Positions 5,759-6,900 of a stretch of 6,900 nt of DNA are shown here, piece by piece. The stretch lies in the NCBI GenBank assembly GCA_003567075.1, contig PXAU01000405.1, positions 1-6,900 of the forward strand, written 5' to 3'. Position numbers and translations under genes: made by a program. Below the pieces are notes generated by a model that worked only from the letters and a program-made list of their open reading frames with translations, ran no database searches and was not told where the DNA came from. The stretch comes from Trueperaceae bacterium (GTDB lineage Bacteria; Deinococcota; Deinococci; Deinococcales; Trueperaceae). Within the stretch, counting starts at the first letter, position 1; every line of letters begins with the position of its first letter.

Positions 5759-6900
5759 GCCTGTCAAGTCGCCCGGCGCCGAGCCGGGGCTGCCGCCCGG
5801 TGGTGCGCCGCCGCCCGAGCAGCCGGGACAGGGAGAGCAACCGTCCGCGCCGGCCCAGATCGCTCAGCGCAGGACCACCCCGCGCTGGCGCAAGCGGCTC
5901 GCGCGCTCCCCCATCGCAATCGCCGGCTTCACGGTCATCGGCTTCTTCCTCCTGGTGGTGGCCTTCGCGCCCTTCCTGGCGCCGTACTCGCCTACTCGGC
6001 AGGCGCTGCGCAGCTCATACGTGCCACCGATGACGGGTGTCTCGCTACGCGGTCCCGAGGGGCAACTGGGCTTGTGGGTGCGCGACGTCTCGCGCAGCCC
6101 CATCGCCGGCGTGCAGGTGGGCGAGGAGCAGTACCCCGTGAGGCTGTTCGTGCGCGGCGAGCGCTGGACGTGGTTCTTCGGTCTCGTCAGCAGCGAGGTG
6201 CGGCTGTTCGGCGTGGACGGTCCCGTCCGCTGGTACGCGCTGGGTACCGACGAGCAGGGGAGGGATCTGCTGTCGCGCCTCATCCACGGCGCCTGGATCT
6301 CGCTCTTCATCGGCCTGATCTCGGTCTTCATCGGGGTGGCAGTGGGCGTCCCGATCGGCGCCATCTCGGGCTTCTACGGGGGCGCCACCGATCTTGTGGT
6401 GCAGCGCGTGGTCGACACGCTGCTGGCGTTCCCTGGCATCCTGTTGGCGATCGTGTTGGTGGCGACCTTCGGCACGGGTCTCACCAACGTGATGATCGCG
6501 GTGGGGATCGCCTCGATCCCCATCTACGCGCGGCTGGTGCGAGGTAGCGTGCTCTCGGTGCGGGAGCGCGAGTACGTCGAGGCGGCCCGAGCGCTTGGCC
6601 GCGGCCGTGTCACCACGCTCTTCAAGCACGTCTTGCCCAACGTCATGGCGCCCATCATCGTGCAGTCCAGTCTGCAGATGGCCGTGGCCATCCTCTTCGC
6701 CGCGGGACTCGGGTTCCTTGGTTTGGGCGCGCGGCCGCCGCAGCCGGAGTGGGGCCTCATGCTCGCCCGCGGCCGTGAGTACCTGGCGGTGGCGCCGCAC
6801 GTGGCCACCTTCCCGGGCCTGGCGATCGTGTTCGTGGTGCTCGGCTTCAACCTGGTGGGCGACGCCTTGCGCGACGCGCTCGATCCGCGGCTGGGGCACT
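5751..6900 (+). CDS. DppC-type inner-membrane permease with proline-rich N-terminus and extra-cytoplasmic insertion (3' partial)
   Basis: The ATG at 5751 lies inside the end of the previous gene (ATGACTGA), with GAGGA at 5740-5744 as its ribosome binding site. The frame is open through 383 codons to the window edge. The last residues, FNLVGDALRDALDPRLGH, match the usual family ending, so little is missing. Residues 1-50 are Pro/Gly/Gln-rich and then basic (RWRKRLARS), a disordered cytoplasmic tail. Helix 1 is at about 54-79. The family motif GTDEQGRDLLSRLIHGAWISL is at 165-185, but about 85 residues separate it from helix 1. That is roughly 60 more than in DppC/GsiD, and the extra stretch includes PVRLFVRGERWTWFFGL and VRLFGVDGPVRWY. 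Later helices are at about 181-208, 226-265, 300-325 and 352-372. The EAA loop (REREYVEAARALGRG, then FKHVLPNVMAP) is at 271-301. It pairs with the DppB-type permease. ATPase genes would be expected downstream. Confidence 0.95.
   Translation, partial: MTEPVKSPGAEPGLPPGGAPPPEQPGQGEQPSAPAQIAQRRTTPRWRKRLARSPIAIAGFTVIGFFLLVVAFAPFLAPYSPTRQALRSSYVPPMTGVSLRGPEGQLGLWVRDVSRSPIAGVQVGEEQYPVRLFVRGERWTWFFGLVSSEVRLFGVDGPVRWYALGTDEQGRDLLSRLIHGAWISLFIGLISVFIGVAVGVPIGAISGFYGGATDLVVQRVVDTLLAFPGILLAIVLVATFGTGLTNVMIAVGIASIPIYARLVRGSVLSVREREYVEAARALGRGRVTTLFKHVLPNVMAPIIVQSSLQMAVAILFAAGLGFLGLGARPPQPEWGLMLARGREYLAVAPHVATFPGLAIVFVVLGFNLVGDALRDALDPRLGH

Noticed and set aside
4520..5767. Minus-strand 415-codon frame opposite the permease genes
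   Set aside because: The plus strand encodes an unmistakable DppB permease. The His/Gln/Arg-rich opposite frame is typical antisense composition.

Overview
This is a GC-rich bacterial chromosomal segment with high G/C at third codon positions, clear Shine-Dalgarno sites and compact spacing. It holds a two-gene regulatory unit on the minus strand, transcribed away from the first three genes of a peptide-type ABC importer on the plus strand. The taxon cannot be fixed from the sequence. The solute-binding protein has a signal peptide but no lipobox cysteine, and the large regulator ends in a winged-helix type that I associate with Deinococcota and Actinomycetota. A Deinococcota lineage such as the Trueperales is my best guess, held loosely.

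Positions 1-2276 (minus) hold most of a large regulator, open at its C-terminus at the window edge. Its N-terminus reads like the STAND ATPase part of MalT/LAL regulators, but the nucleotide-binding motifs are gone. A helical TPR-like middle and a C-terminal winged helix follow. Just upstream in the same orientation (2318-2878) is a small LuxR-type regulator with an N-terminal domain resembling a receiver that has lost its phosphorylation residues. The two are 41 bp apart and probably form one operon.

Positions 2879-3146 are the divergent control region. On the plus strand there is a good sigma-70-like promoter for the transporter. On the minus strand the leader of the LuxR gene has a 9-bp perfect stem that would hide the ribosome binding site. 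The sequestering arm lies inside an 11-codon reading frame with four consecutive proline codons, whose stop sits right at the Shine-Dalgarno sequence. This layout looks like translational attenuation and is the most interesting candidate in the window.

Positions 3147-6900 (plus) hold a family 5 solute-binding protein (GsiB/DppA-like), an intercistronic region with a 14-bp GC-rich hairpin, a DppB-type permease and a DppC-type permease that runs off the right edge. The DppC-type protein has a proline-rich cytoplasmic N-terminus and a long extra-cytoplasmic insertion. The ATPase genes are not in the window and would be expected downstream. Together the genes would import a peptide-like ligand. 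The adjacent regulators may control the operon, but that link rests on position only. I see no tRNA, rRNA, CRISPR array, insertion sequence or attachment site.
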